Assembly: GCA_051306415.1 (NCBI GenBank)
Contig: JBPPNE010000343.1
Span: 1-28,808, forward strand
Source: CBDDRG01 sp051306415
GTDB taxonomy: Bacteria > Pseudomonadota > Gammaproteobacteria > Pseudomonadales > Porticoccaceae
Length of the DNA stretch: 28,808 nucleotides
Direction of reading: 5' to 3'
Within the stretch, counting starts at the first letter, position 1, and each line of letters begins with the position of its first letter. The position numbers and the translations under genes are program-made. A model generated the notes under the pieces. The model did no database searches. It saw only the letters and a program-made list of their open reading frames with translations, and had not been told where the DNA came from. This document shows, piece after piece, positions 14,973-23,043 of the stretch.

Positions 14973-16541
14973 TTACTCCGCTGCGGCCGTGCTTCCCGGT
15001 CTCGGTGCCATGCGGCGGGGAATAAAAGGGCTCAGTAGAATCACCGGAATCACCGCGATCATGCACACCATGAAGGTATCGCTGAGCCCCATCGTCGATG
15101 CTTGCGTCGTCGCGAGATGATCGGCCAGCGTCCAGACCGCGTCCTGATTGCCGTCCATCAGCTGCTCGATGGGCGCGAAAGCGTGTTCCTTGCCGGGAAT
15201 GGCGGGATTCAGATCCTCCACCAGGCGCAGACGGTGAAAGGCGGTGCGGCTCTGCCAGAGGCTGATGCCGACGGCGATACCCACGCTGGTGGCAACGTTG
15301 CGAAAGAAATTGAAGAAACTGGCTGCCGCCACGGTCCGCTCCACCGCTACCGAGCCCAGTGAGATGACCATCAGTGGCGGGAACATCAGGGTAAAGCCGA
15401 TCCCCATCACCACCCTCGCCTGCAGCATCTGGGCGAAGGTCGTATCCGTGGTCGATGCGGCCTGCAGATAGATTGCGAGCATGGTCACCAGGCTGCCGGA
15501 GACGACGAGGTAGCGCAGATTTAGTTTAGCGATGTTTTTCCCCACCAGCATCATGCCGATAATGGGTAGCACGCTGGTGCCGGCCATCACCAACCCCGAG
15601 AGTGTCGCGGTGTAGCCCAACGCGGACTGCATCCAGATCGGGTAGAGCACGGTGCTGGCGAAATAGGTCAGATTGAAGATGATCCCCATCACCGAGGCGA
15701 TCACGAACACCGGAATTCGGAACAGCCCATAATCGATGATGGGGTGAGGTTCGCGGCGCTCCCACACCACGAAGCCGATCAGTGCAATGACGGAGATCGT
15801 CATCATCAAACGGATGTCGGGCGAGCCAAACCAATCCCATTCATGGCCTTTGTCGAGAACCAGTTGGAACAGGAGAACGGTGCTTGCCAGCAGCAGCATG
15901 CCGACGCCGTCGACGGGAACCTTCCTGGTCTCGGTTTCCATGTGGTGCATGCTGGTCCAGACCAGCCAGGCGGCGACGAAACCAATGGGAATGTTCAAGT
16001 AGAAGATCCATGACCAGCCCAGGTTATCGGTGATGACACCGCCGAGGATGGGCCCGAGAACCGGTGCGATGGTCGAAGCGATACTCCACAGTCCAATCGC
16101 CGTGCCGTGTTTGTGGGGCGGGAAAATGCGCAGCAACAGGGTTTGCGACAGCGGCACAATCAGTCCGCTCGACAAGCCCTGGAGAGCGCGAAATAACACC
16201 AGCACATCCATCCGGGTGCTCAGGCCGCAAGCCCAGGACGTCAGCGAAAACAGCACTACGGCCACGGTAAAGGTGCGCACCTCGCCGTAACGTTTGCAGA
16301 CCCAGGCGCTGAGCGGCAGGATCACCGCAAGGCAAATGCTGTAGGAAGTCAGAATCCAGGCGCCCTGTGAAGGTGAGGCGCCGAGAGTGCCGGAGATGGA
16401 CGGTACCGCCACCACCGCGATGGTCAGGTCCAGCACGTTCATGAAGTTGGCGGCGGTGATGGCGATGGCCGTCAACAGTAGCGGTAGCTTGGTGGTGGGG
16501 ATGCTGGCGGGTGCGGTGGGTGCGATGGATGCTGAAGTCAT
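14973..16541 (-). CDS. emrB: EmrB-like DHA2 major facilitator drug efflux transporter
   Basis: A 522-residue MFS transporter with about 14 hydrophobic spans, as in the DHA2 family. Recognisable parts are NFMNVLDLTIAVVAVPSISG, YSICLAVILPLSAWVCKRYG, RALQGLSSGLIVPLSQTLLL (motif A/B region) and APVLGPILGGVITDNLGWSW (motif C, the antiporter signature). It exports hydrophobic drugs or uncouplers using the proton gradient, together with the EmrA adaptor encoded 161 bases downstream. I chose ATG 16541; no strong ribosome site is visible, and a TTG 36 bases further upstream is an alternative. The operator-covered promoter at 16660-16673 suggests repression by the MarR protein of the same cluster. Confidence 0.9.
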   Translation of the reverse strand: MTSASIAPTAPASIPTTKLPLLLTAIAITAANFMNVLDLTIAVVAVPSISGTLGASPSQGAWILTSYSICLAVILPLSAWVCKRYGEVRTFTVAVVLFSLTSWACGLSTRMDVLVLFRALQGLSSGLIVPLSQTLLLRIFPPHKHGTAIGLWSIASTIAPVLGPILGGVITDNLGWSWIFYLNIPIGFVAAWLVWTSMHHMETETRKVPVDGVGMLLLASTVLLFQLVLDKGHEWDWFGSPDIRLMMTISVIALIGFVVWERREPHPIIDYGLFRIPVFVIASVMGIIFNLTYFASTVLYPIWMQSALGYTATLSGLVMAGTSVLPIIGMMLVGKNIAKLNLRYLVVSGSLVTMLAIYLQAASTTDTTFAQMLQARVVMGIGFTLMFPPLMVISLGSVAVERTVAAASFFNFFRNVATSVGIAVGISLWQSRTAFHRLRLVEDLNPAIPGKEHAFAPIEQLMDGNQDAVWTLADHLATTQASTMGLSDTFMVCMIAVIPVILLSPFIPRRMAPRPGSTAAAE

Positions 16542-16659
16542 TGTCGGGTTGTCGCGGATGCCACCCGTGCAGTGCAAGCAGGCTGGATTCCGGGTTTAGC
16601 TCCTTGAGCGCCGTCGGTTTTGGGTAGTGAGTTTGAGGCGAGCACACTAGTATCTATTG

Positions 16660-16673
16660 GTTGATGCGTCAAC
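16660..16673. promoter_or_regulatory. MarR-type operator at the emrB promoter
   Basis: GTTGATGCGTCAAC is an inverted repeat with the same GTTGA/TCAAC halves as the emrA operators. On the minus strand it contains TTGACG, a good -35 box, with TAGTGT as a weaker -10 candidate 17 bases on. Repression by occlusion of the -35 box is inferred. Confidence 0.7.
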
Positions 16674-16693
16674 GATTTTCCCTGCCCGCAAAC

Positions 16694-16721
16694 AAAAACC
16701 CCTGCGAAGGCAGGGGTTTTT
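16694..16721 (-). terminator. Strong intrinsic terminator of acnB
   Basis: AAAAACCCCTGC and GCAGGGGTTTTT form a perfect 12-bp stem around a four-base GAAG loop, with T-runs in both directions. It lies 50 bases past the acnB stop. It could also block transcription coming from the opposite strand. Confidence 0.92.
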
Positions 16722-16771
16722 AGGGTGTCGCGGTTGGCCGCCCGACTCTCCGGGCGTTTGAGCGGCTTGCT

Positions 16772-19372
16772 TTAGAGGGCGACCTCGACGATCTGCTGTG
16801 CCGCGATCAGCTTGCCACGGTCGGCTGCCGCCTGAAACGACGCAATCTGGTCGAAGTTCATGTAGCGGTAGATGTCGGAGGCCATGGAGTCGAGCTGGCT
16901 CGCGTATTCCAGATATTCTTCCGGCGAGGGCAGACGACCGAGAATACCGCCGACGGCGGCGAGCTCGGCCGAGGTCAGGTAGACATTGGCGCCGTCGCCG
17001 AGGCGGTTGGGGAAGTTCCGTGTCGATGTCGATAGCACCGTCGCCCCCGCCATCGCCCGCGCCTGGTTGCCCATGCACAGGGAGCAGCCGGGCATCTCGG
17101 TGCGCGCGCCGACGCGGCCAAAGGTGTTGTAAAGGCCTTCCTCCATCAGCGTGTGCTCGTCCATGCGGGTTGGCGGCACAATCCAGAAGCGGGCTTTCAA
17201 CGCCCCCGGCTTGACCTGTTCGAGCAGCTTGCCGGCGGCGCGGAAATGGCCGATGTTGGTCATGCAGGAGCCGATGAAGACCTCGTCGACCTTGTCGCCC
17301 GCGACGGCGGACAGCAGGCGGGCGTCGTCGGGGTCGTTGGGCGCGCAGACGATGGGCTCCCGGATGTCGTTGAGGTCGATCTCGATGACCGCCGCGTACT
17401 CGGCATCCGCATCGGCTGCCAGCAGGCTTGGTTTCGCCAGCCACTCCTCCATCTTGCGCGCCCGGCGCTCCAGCGTGCGGACATCGCCGTAACCCTCGGC
17501 GACCATCCAGCGCAACAGGGTGACGTTGGAGCGCAGGTATTCGGCGACGGCATCCTGGTTCATCTTGATGGTGCAACCGGACGCGGAGCGCTCGGCCGAG
17601 GCATCGGACAGCTCGAATGCCTGCTCGACGGTGAGGCCGGTCAGGCCTTCGATTTCCAACACGCGCCCGGAGAAGATGTTTTTCTTGCCTTTCTTCTCAA
17701 CCGTCAGCAAGCCCTGCTCAATGGCGTAGTAGGGGATGGCATGCACAAGGTCGCGCAGCGTGATGCCCGGCTGCATTTTGCCCTTGAAGCGCACCAGCAC
17801 GGATTCCGGCATATCGAGCGGCATCACGCCGGTGGCCGCCGCAAAAGCGACCAAGCCGGAACCCGCGGGAAACGAAATGCCCATCGGAAAGCGGGTATGG
17901 GAGTCGCCGCCGGTGCCCACGGTGTCGGGCATCAGCATGCGGTTGAGCCAGCTGTGAATGATGCCATCGCCCGGCCGCAGGGAGACGCCGCCGCGATTCA
18001 TGATGAAGTCGGGCAGCGTGTGCTGGGTCTGGATATCCACCGGCTTGGGATAGGCCGCGGTGTGGCAGAAGGACTGCATCACCAGATCGGCGGAGAAGCC
18101 GAGGCAGGCGAGATCCTGGAGCTCGTCGCGCGTCATCGGCCCGGTGGTGTCCTGCGAGCCGACCGTCGTCATCTGGGGCTCGCAGTAGGTGCCAGGGCGC
18201 ACGCCGGCTAAGCCGCAGGCGCGACCGACCATTTTCTGTGCCAAGGTATAGCCTTTGCCGGTGTCGACAGGCTGTTCCGGGCTGCGAAACAGGGTGGATG
18301 GGGGTAGCCCCAATTCTTCCCGCGCGCGCTTGGTCAGGCCGCGACCAATAATCAGATTGATGCGGCCGCCGGCGCGGACTTCGTCCAGCAGAACGTCGGA
18401 CTTGAACTGGAATTCGGCTAACAGCTCGCCGCTGTCGTGGTCGCGAATCTCGCCCTTGTAGGGGTGGATGTCGATCACCTGGCCGAAATCGAGCTTTTCC
18501 ACCGGGGCTTCAAACACCAGCGCACCGGAGTCTTCCATGGTGTTGAAGAAGATCGGTGCAACCTTGCCGCCGATACAGATGCCGCCGGCGCGCTTGTTGG
18601 GCACGCCGGGCATGTCATCGCCCATGTACCAGAGCACCGAGTTGGTGGCGGACTTGCGCGATGACCCGGTGCCGACCACATCGCCGACGAAGGCAACCGG
18701 AAAGCCCTTTTGTTTGAGCTCGGCAATCTGCTCCTCGCTGTTGTGGATGCCATCGCGGGGAATCTTGTACATGGCCTTGGCGTGCAGCGGAATATCCGGC
18801 CGCGACCAAGCGTCGGGTGCCGGCGAGAGATCATCGGTGTTGGTTTCGCCGGTGACTTTGAAGACGGTGGTGGTGATTTTTTCGGCGACTTCCGGGCGGC
18901 TGGTAAACCACTCGCCATCAGCCCAGGACTGCATGACCGAGCGGGCGGCGGTGTTGCCCGCCTTGGCTTTTTCGGCGACATCGTGGAACGCATCGAACAT
19001 GAGCAGGGTGTGCTTCAGCTGCTTTGCACTCAACGCGCTCAGCTCGGGATCATCCAGCGCGCTGACCACAGTGGCAATGTTGTAGCCGCCGAGCATCATG
19101 CCGAGCAGTTCGATGGCCTTGGCGCGATCAATCAAGGGCGACTTGGCTTCGCCTTTGACGATGGCGGACAGAAATCCAGCCTTGACATAGGCGGCAGCGT
19201 CGACGCCCGGTGGCACCCGGTTGGTGATGAGGTCAAGCAGCAGTGCGTCCTCGCCTGCCGGCGGGTTCTTCAGCAGCTCCACCAGCGCGGCGGTCCACTC
19301 GGGACTCAGGGGTTTTGGCGACACGCCATCAACGGCGCGGTCTTTGACGTGTTTGCGATAGGCTTCAAGCAC
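16772..19372 (-). CDS. acnB: Aconitate hydratase B (AcnB)
   Basis: An 866-residue enzyme, almost exactly the length of E. coli AcnB (865). It interconverts citrate and isocitrate via cis-aconitate in the TCA cycle, using a [4Fe-4S] cluster. The N-terminal HEAT-like domain (YRKHVKDRAVDGVSPKPL, VELLKNPPAGEDALLLDLIT, NRVPPGVDAAAYVKAGFLSA) is followed by the swivel domain (VTGETNTDDLSPAPDAWSRP, GTGSSRKSATNSVLWYMG) and catalytic domains. Cluster cysteines are seen in FIGSCMTNIGHFRAAG and PGCSLCMGNQARAMAG. The start is the GTG at 19372: protein similarity begins exactly there and AGAGGA precedes it by eight bases; an in-frame upstream codon would add 20 unrelated residues. The gene is monocistronic with its own promoter and terminator. 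Confidence 0.98.
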   Translation of the reverse strand: MLEAYRKHVKDRAVDGVSPKPLSPEWTAALVELLKNPPAGEDALLLDLITNRVPPGVDAAAYVKAGFLSAIVKGEAKSPLIDRAKAIELLGMMLGGYNIATVVSALDDPELSALSAKQLKHTLLMFDAFHDVAEKAKAGNTAARSVMQSWADGEWFTSRPEVAEKITTTVFKVTGETNTDDLSPAPDAWSRPDIPLHAKAMYKIPRDGIHNSEEQIAELKQKGFPVAFVGDVVGTGSSRKSATNSVLWYMGDDMPGVPNKRAGGICIGGKVAPIFFNTMEDSGALVFEAPVEKLDFGQVIDIHPYKGEIRDHDSGELLAEFQFKSDVLLDEVRAGGRINLIIGRGLTKRAREELGLPPSTLFRSPEQPVDTGKGYTLAQKMVGRACGLAGVRPGTYCEPQMTTVGSQDTTGPMTRDELQDLACLGFSADLVMQSFCHTAAYPKPVDIQTQHTLPDFIMNRGGVSLRPGDGIIHSWLNRMLMPDTVGTGGDSHTRFPMGISFPAGSGLVAFAAATGVMPLDMPESVLVRFKGKMQPGITLRDLVHAIPYYAIEQGLLTVEKKGKKNIFSGRVLEIEGLTGLTVEQAFELSDASAERSASGCTIKMNQDAVAEYLRSNVTLLRWMVAEGYGDVRTLERRARKMEEWLAKPSLLAADADAEYAAVIEIDLNDIREPIVCAPNDPDDARLLSAVAGDKVDEVFIGSCMTNIGHFRAAGKLLEQVKPGALKARFWIVPPTRMDEHTLMEEGLYNTFGRVGARTEMPGCSLCMGNQARAMAGATVLSTSTRNFPNRLGDGANVYLTSAELAAVGGILGRLPSPEEYLEYASQLDSMASDIYRYMNFDQIASFQAAADRGKLIAAQQIVEVAL

Positions 19373-19468
19373 GGTAGATGTCCTCTCGTTATGGCACCCG
19401 CTGCGGTGATGCCGCGGCGGGTTGTCGATCATCGGCGGGGTGTCGGGCGGAGTCGCCCAAGAAGCTCA

Positions 19469-19497
19469 ATTCTACAATAAGCGGCCATCGCCTGTAA
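19469..19497 (-). promoter_or_regulatory. Probable acnB promoter
   Basis: On the minus strand -35 TTACAG (19497-19492) and -10 TAGAAT (19474-19469) are 17 bases apart, about 100 bases upstream of the acnB start. It lies in the divergent spacer shared with the DUF1289 gene (19373-19621), which holds no other clear signal. Confidence 0.6.
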
Positions 19498-19621
19498 TGG
19501 CCTTTCGGGACGGCTTGCGCCAGAATGGCGGCGTTATGAATCAACTATTGTCATCAAGTTTTTGGTTGCCGGAAACCGGCAATACGGGTTCGCGGCGCGC
19601 CTGTGGCATTGGAGTTCGGCG

Positions 19622-20104
19622 GTGGTAGCGCGTGTCAAAACGCCCTGTGTGGGCATCTGTTCCTCCGGCATTGGTGATGCCGTCTGCCGGGGCTGTAAAC
19701 GCTTCGCCCACGAGGTCATTGCCTGGAACACCTACTCCGCGGAAGAGCGCCGGATCGTGCTCGATCGCCTCGATGGTTTTCTCGCCCAGATCGTGCGAAC
19801 CCGCGTTGCGCTGACCGACCTGCGAAAACTGCGCCGCGCAATGGTGGCGCAGAAGTTGGTTGTCGATGAGGATCGCGATCCCTATTGCCAGATTCAAAGC
19901 TTGCTGCGGGCGATGGCGAGCCGAATTCAGCAGCCAGCGGCCTGTGGTTTCAGGCTGCTACCCGCGTTCGCGGATCAGTCGCTGGCGGCGGTGCGCGACG
20001 ATATTGAACGCGAATTCTGGCTGCTGTCGCAAGCCCACTATGATCGCTATGTGGCGCCGGGTATAGTGGATAGTACGGTCTGCAAGCCAGACAATAAGCC
20101 ATAA
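19622..20104 (+). CDS. DUF1289-domain protein
   Basis: A 160-residue protein. Residues 5-50 are a DUF1289 module with four cysteines in the pattern TPCVGICSSGIGDAVCRGCK, followed by WNTYSAEERRIVLDRL; the cysteines probably bind metal. The remaining 110 residues are mostly helical and I do not recognise them. I chose GTG 19622 because GGAG lies seven bases upstream and the DUF begins right after; an open frame continues 60 bases further to a TTG without such support. It is divergent from acnB and is followed after 62 bases by the GST gene. Function of the family is unknown. Confidence 0.78.
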   Translation: MVARVKTPCVGICSSGIGDAVCRGCKRFAHEVIAWNTYSAEERRIVLDRLDGFLAQIVRTRVALTDLRKLRRAMVAQKLVVDEDRDPYCQIQSLLRAMASRIQQPAACGFRLLPAFADQSLAAVRDDIEREFWLLSQAHYDRYVAPGIVDSTVCKPDNKP

Positions 20105-20166
20105 ATTCCAGCCACAATTCCAGCCACTACGACCCCTTCGCCGGGTCGATCAACAGGAGAGGGCAG

Positions 20167-20808
20167 ATGCTCAAGCTTTACGGTTTTCCGGTCAGCAATT
20201 ACTACAACATGGTCAAACTCGCCCTGCTCGAAAAGGGGTTCGAGTTCAAGGAAGTCATCATGCGGCCGAGCCAGGAAGGCGATTACCTCGCCAAGAGCCC
20301 GATGGGCAAGATTCCCTGCCTGCAAGCGGAGGAGGGTTTCCTCAGCGAGACCAATGTCATCCTCGATTTTCTCGAAGACATTTCGCCGGGTGTACCCTTC
20401 TATCCTGAAGGCCACTTCGCCCGCGCCAAGGTTCGCGAACTGATGAAATCCATCGAACTCTATCTCGAACTGGTGGCTCGCCAGCTCTATCGGGGCGTGT
20501 TTTTTGGCGAAACCCTCAGTGAAGAGCTGAAGAACAAGGTCAAGCCCGAGCTGGAAAAAGGCATCACCGCGCTGCAGCGCCTGCTGGTGTTCTCGCCCTA
20601 TGCCGCCGGCGACAAGCTGACCTACGCCGACCTGATGCTCTACTACACGGCCAATTTGGCGGGCATGGCAGCGAAGCGGGTTTACGGCATGGATCTGGCC
20701 AGCCAGATCAAGGGGCTGAGCGACTGGCAGCAGCTGATGGACAAGAACCCGCTGGTGCAGCAGGTGAATCGGGATCGCGATCAGGCGCTGAAGAGCCTCA
20801 CTGCCTGA
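20167..20808 (+). CDS. Glutathione S-transferase family protein
   Basis: A 213-residue cytoplasmic protein with an N-terminal thioredoxin-like domain (LKLYGFPVSNYYNMVKLALL, SPMGKIPCLQAEEGFLSETN with the cis-Pro of the glutathione site and the SETN glutathione gamma-Glu contact) and an all-helical C-terminal domain (LTYADLMLYYTANLAG). The Ser/Tyr-rich start (VSNYYNMV) gives the likely catalytic residue. Members conjugate glutathione to electrophiles or act in redox repair; the substrate is unknown. The ribosome site AGGAGAGGG is strong and close to ATG 20167. It may be co-transcribed with the DUF1289 gene upstream; a hairpin at its stop separates it from miaE. Confidence 0.88.
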   Translation: MLKLYGFPVSNYYNMVKLALLEKGFEFKEVIMRPSQEGDYLAKSPMGKIPCLQAEEGFLSETNVILDFLEDISPGVPFYPEGHFARAKVRELMKSIELYLELVARQLYRGVFFGETLSEELKNKVKPELEKGITALQRLLVFSPYAAGDKLTYADLMLYYTANLAGMAAKRVYGMDLASQIKGLSDWQQLMDKNPLVQQVNRDRDQALKSLTA

Positions 20809-20857
20809 GAACCCGCCCAGAAACCTACTGCGCTCGCTACGGTTTTAGGCCGGTTCT
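20808..20857. repeat. Nested inverted repeats after the GST gene
   Basis: AGAACC (20808-20813) pairs with GGTTCT (20852-20857), and inside them AAACC pairs with GGTTT around TACTGCGCTCGCTAC. The structure begins at the GST stop codon and fills most of the gap to miaE. No T-run follows, so it is either an attenuating or RNA-stabilising hairpin rather than a standard terminator. Confidence 0.45.
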
Positions 20858-20895
20858 GAGTCTCAACGGACCCGATCGAATCCTGCATCCGAAGT

Positions 20896-21510
20896 GTGCG
20901 TCATTTGAGTGACCTTGCCGACCTGCGGCGGTTTCTGCCCTGTGCAACTCCGGATGCCTGGGTCGAAGCCGCACTGCGCGAGCCAGCGCTACTCTTGATC
21001 GATCACGCCAACTGCGAGAAAAAAGCCGCCGCCACCGCCATCAACCTGATGTATCGGTACTCCGGCGAGCTTCAGCTACAGCACAAAATGTCCCGCCTCG
21101 CCCGCGAGGAATTGCGGCACTTTGAACAGGTGATGGCGCTGCTGGCGGCGCGGGGCATCCGCTACGATCGGGTGCCCGCATCGCGCTATGCGGCTGGATT
21201 GCACGCCCTGGTACGCAGCCGGGAGCCGGCGCGGCTGGTGGATACGTTGATTGTCGGTGCTTTCATCGAGGCGCGATCCTGCGAACGCTTTGCCAAACTG
21301 GCGCCGCACCTCGACGCCGAACTCGGCCGGTTTTACCGGTCGTTGCTTCGATCCGAGGCGCGCCACTTCCACGATTATCTGGCGTTGGCGAAGGCGGCGG
21401 CCCGCGGCCCGGTCGACGACGCTATCGCGCGGTTCGCTGCTCGCGAACAGGAGTTGATTGAATCCGCCGATACCGAGCTGCGTTTTCACTCCGGCCCCGT
21501 TTACACCTGA
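20896..21510 (+). CDS. miaE: tRNA-(ms2io6A37) hydroxylase MiaE
   Basis: A 204-residue ferritin-like diiron enzyme. MiaE hydroxylates the isopentenyl group of ms2i6A at tRNA position 37, using oxygen. Diiron ligand motifs are visible: DHANCEKKAAATA (Glu), REELRHFEQVM (ExxH), FIEARSCERF (Glu) and SEARHFHDYL (ExxH). The length fits the shorter Pseudomonas-type proteins. The start is a GTG at 20896 reading VRHLSDLADLRRFLPC; no strong ribosome site is seen, so a nearby alternative is possible. The gene converges with lpxH, whose stop is only four bases away. Confidence 0.9.
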   Translation: MRHLSDLADLRRFLPCATPDAWVEAALREPALLLIDHANCEKKAAATAINLMYRYSGELQLQHKMSRLAREELRHFEQVMALLAARGIRYDRVPASRYAAGLHALVRSREPARLVDTLIVGAFIEARSCERFAKLAPHLDAELGRFYRSLLRSEARHFHDYLALAKAAARGPVDDAIARFAAREQELIESADTELRFHSGPVYT

Positions 21511-21513
21511 CGG

Positions 21514-22269
21514 TCAACGGCCGTGGGTTGGCGAAGTCGCATTGCGTGGGATCGGGAACTTGGCCAGTTCGAGCCCGGAGTGGTTGGCGGTCAGCACCCA
21601 GCCGTTGTCGGCCCAGTCGCCGAGCACGAACCGCCGCGCCGGCTTGCCATTGATGGTCAGCGGATGCACGCCCGGCCGATGGGTGTGGCCGTGGATCAGG
21701 GTTTGAACTCCGTACCGGGTCATCGCCGCGACCACCGCATCCGCCGCCACATCCATGATGTATTCGGCCTTGTTGCGGTTTATCGCCGCGCTGCGGGCGC
21801 GTCCATGCAGGGCTATCTGTTGGCGTACCCGCAACGGCAGTCGGCGCAGGATGCCGAGTACGAGCGGGTGGCGGATGCGGCGACGAAACTTTTGGTAGGC
21901 GATATCTCCGGTGCACAGAGTATCGCCGTGGACAATCAGCGCCCGTTCGCCCTGGAGGTCAATGATGTGTTCGTCGGCCAACAGGATGCAGCCGGTCTCC
22001 CGTGCAAAGCGCTTGCCGATGGCAAAGTCGCGGTTGCCGCGCTGGAACAGTACCTGAACCCCGCCAGCGGTCAGCTGACGCAGTGCCGCCACCACGTCTC
22101 GCGCCAGTGCGGAGGGATCGTCGTCGCCGATCCAGGCTTCGAACAGGTCGCCGAGGATGTACAGAGTTGCGGTGGTGCCGACCAAGCCGCGCAGGAACTC
22201 ACAAAAGGCGGCGGTGGCGGCGGGTTGATCGGTAGACAGATGCAGGTCGGAGATAAACCGGGTGTTCAT
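21514..22269 (-). CDS. lpxH: UDP-2,3-diacylglucosamine diphosphatase LpxH
   Basis: A 251-residue metallophosphoesterase, close to the E. coli length. It cleaves UDP-2,3-diacylglucosamine to lipid X and UMP, a lipid A step at the inner face of the cytoplasmic membrane. All metal-site motifs are present: SDLHLS (residues 8-13), GDLFEAWIGDDD, RGNRDF, HGDTLCTGD and HGHTHRPG. The insertion with YQKFRRRIRHPLVLGILRRL matches the LpxH lid helices that hold the acyl chains. It is the last gene of a minus-strand pair after ppiB, 95 bases downstream of it, in the order conserved in Pseudomonas. Confidence 0.95.
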   Translation of the reverse strand: MNTRFISDLHLSTDQPAATAAFCEFLRGLVGTTATLYILGDLFEAWIGDDDPSALARDVVAALRQLTAGGVQVLFQRGNRDFAIGKRFARETGCILLADEHIIDLQGERALIVHGDTLCTGDIAYQKFRRRIRHPLVLGILRRLPLRVRQQIALHGRARSAAINRNKAEYIMDVAADAVVAAMTRYGVQTLIHGHTHRPGVHPLTINGKPARRFVLGDWADNGWVLTANHSGLELAKFPIPRNATSPTHGR

Positions 22270-22364
22270 GCTATGCCCTGGGTACCCAGTCCCTGAATAA
22301 CCACCTTGATACCGCCAGCGGTGAGCGGAGCGACCACCTCACCCCGGTCGCGGTGCGGCCACGG

Positions 22365-22874
22365 TCAGCGGTCGCTGTAGGCGTCGGAAACCGTGACACT
22401 ATTGATAACGACGTCATCCGTGGGGACGTCCTGGTGACCGGCTTTGCGACCCGTGGGCACGGCCTTGATCTTGTTCACGGTGTCCATCCCCTCAGACACC
22501 TTGGCGAACACCGCGTAACCCCAACCCTGCGGCGTTTTCCCGGAATGGTTGAGAAAGTGGTTGTCGGCGACATTGATGAAGAACTGTGACGACGCCGAAT
22601 GCGGATCCGACGTGCGCGCCATCGCCAGCGTACCGATGTCGTTACTGAGGCCGTTGTCAGCTTCGTTCTGAATCTGTGCCCTGCTGGCTTTCTGCGCCAT
22701 GTTGGCGGTCATGCCGCCACCCTGGACCATAAAATTGCTGATCACCCGGTGGAACAAGGTGCCGTTGTAAAACTCGTCTCGGCAATACTGCAGAAAATTG
22801 GCCGCGGTCAAGGGGGCTTTGTCAAAATCGAGTTCGACGGTGATATCGCCGTAGTTGGTATGGATCGTGATCAT
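22365..22874 (-). CDS. ppiB: Cytoplasmic peptidyl-prolyl cis-trans isomerase B
   Basis: A 169-residue cyclophilin without a signal peptide, the cytoplasmic PpiB type. It speeds cis-trans isomerisation at proline during folding. Active-site stretches are FYNGTLFHRVISNFMVQGGG (with the catalytic Arg in FHRV), ASSQFFINVADNHFLNH and WGYAVFAKVSEGMDTV. The N-terminus MITIHTNYGDITVELDFDKA aligns with E. coli PpiB, supporting ATG 22874 although no strong ribosome site is seen. A promoter is predicted at 22918-22946, back to back with that of glnS. lpxH follows on the same strand. Confidence 0.95.
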   Translation of the reverse strand: MITIHTNYGDITVELDFDKAPLTAANFLQYCRDEFYNGTLFHRVISNFMVQGGGMTANMAQKASRAQIQNEADNGLSNDIGTLAMARTSDPHSASSQFFINVADNHFLNHSGKTPQGWGYAVFAKVSEGMDTVNKIKAVPTGRKAGHQDVPTDDVVINSVTVSDAYSDR

Positions 22875-22917
22875 GAGGGGTTACCGGGCAAGGATTGATA
22901 AAGGCCAGCGCGGCGCG

Positions 22918-22946
22918 ATAATAAGGGCTTTCGAGGCGGATTGGAA
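22918..22946 (-). promoter_or_regulatory. Probable ppiB promoter
   Basis: On the minus strand -35 TTCCAA (22946-22941) and -10 TATTAT (22923-22918) are 17 bases apart, about 45 bases upstream of the ppiB start. It is divergent from the glnS promoter. Confidence 0.55.
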
Positions 22947-22954
22947 TCATCGGT

Positions 22955-22983
22955 TTGGCCGCTGTTGCGGTCGCGGCTATAAT
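22955..22983 (+). promoter_or_regulatory. Probable glnS promoter
   Basis: -35 TTGGCC (22955-22960) and a perfect -10 TATAAT (22978-22983) are 17 bases apart. This would give a leader of roughly 50 bases before glnS. The -35 boxes of ppiB and glnS are only eight bases apart, so the two polymerases may interfere. Confidence 0.7.
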
Positions 22984-23043
22984 CCCGCGCTCGACAAAAT
23001 CCTTTTTCCGGGCTCAGCGCCCGGTCACCGACAGCAACTGGCG

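Noticed and set aside
22855..23043. Upstream extension of glnS
   Set aside because: It would cross the predicted promoter and add 63 residues with no similarity to GlnS.
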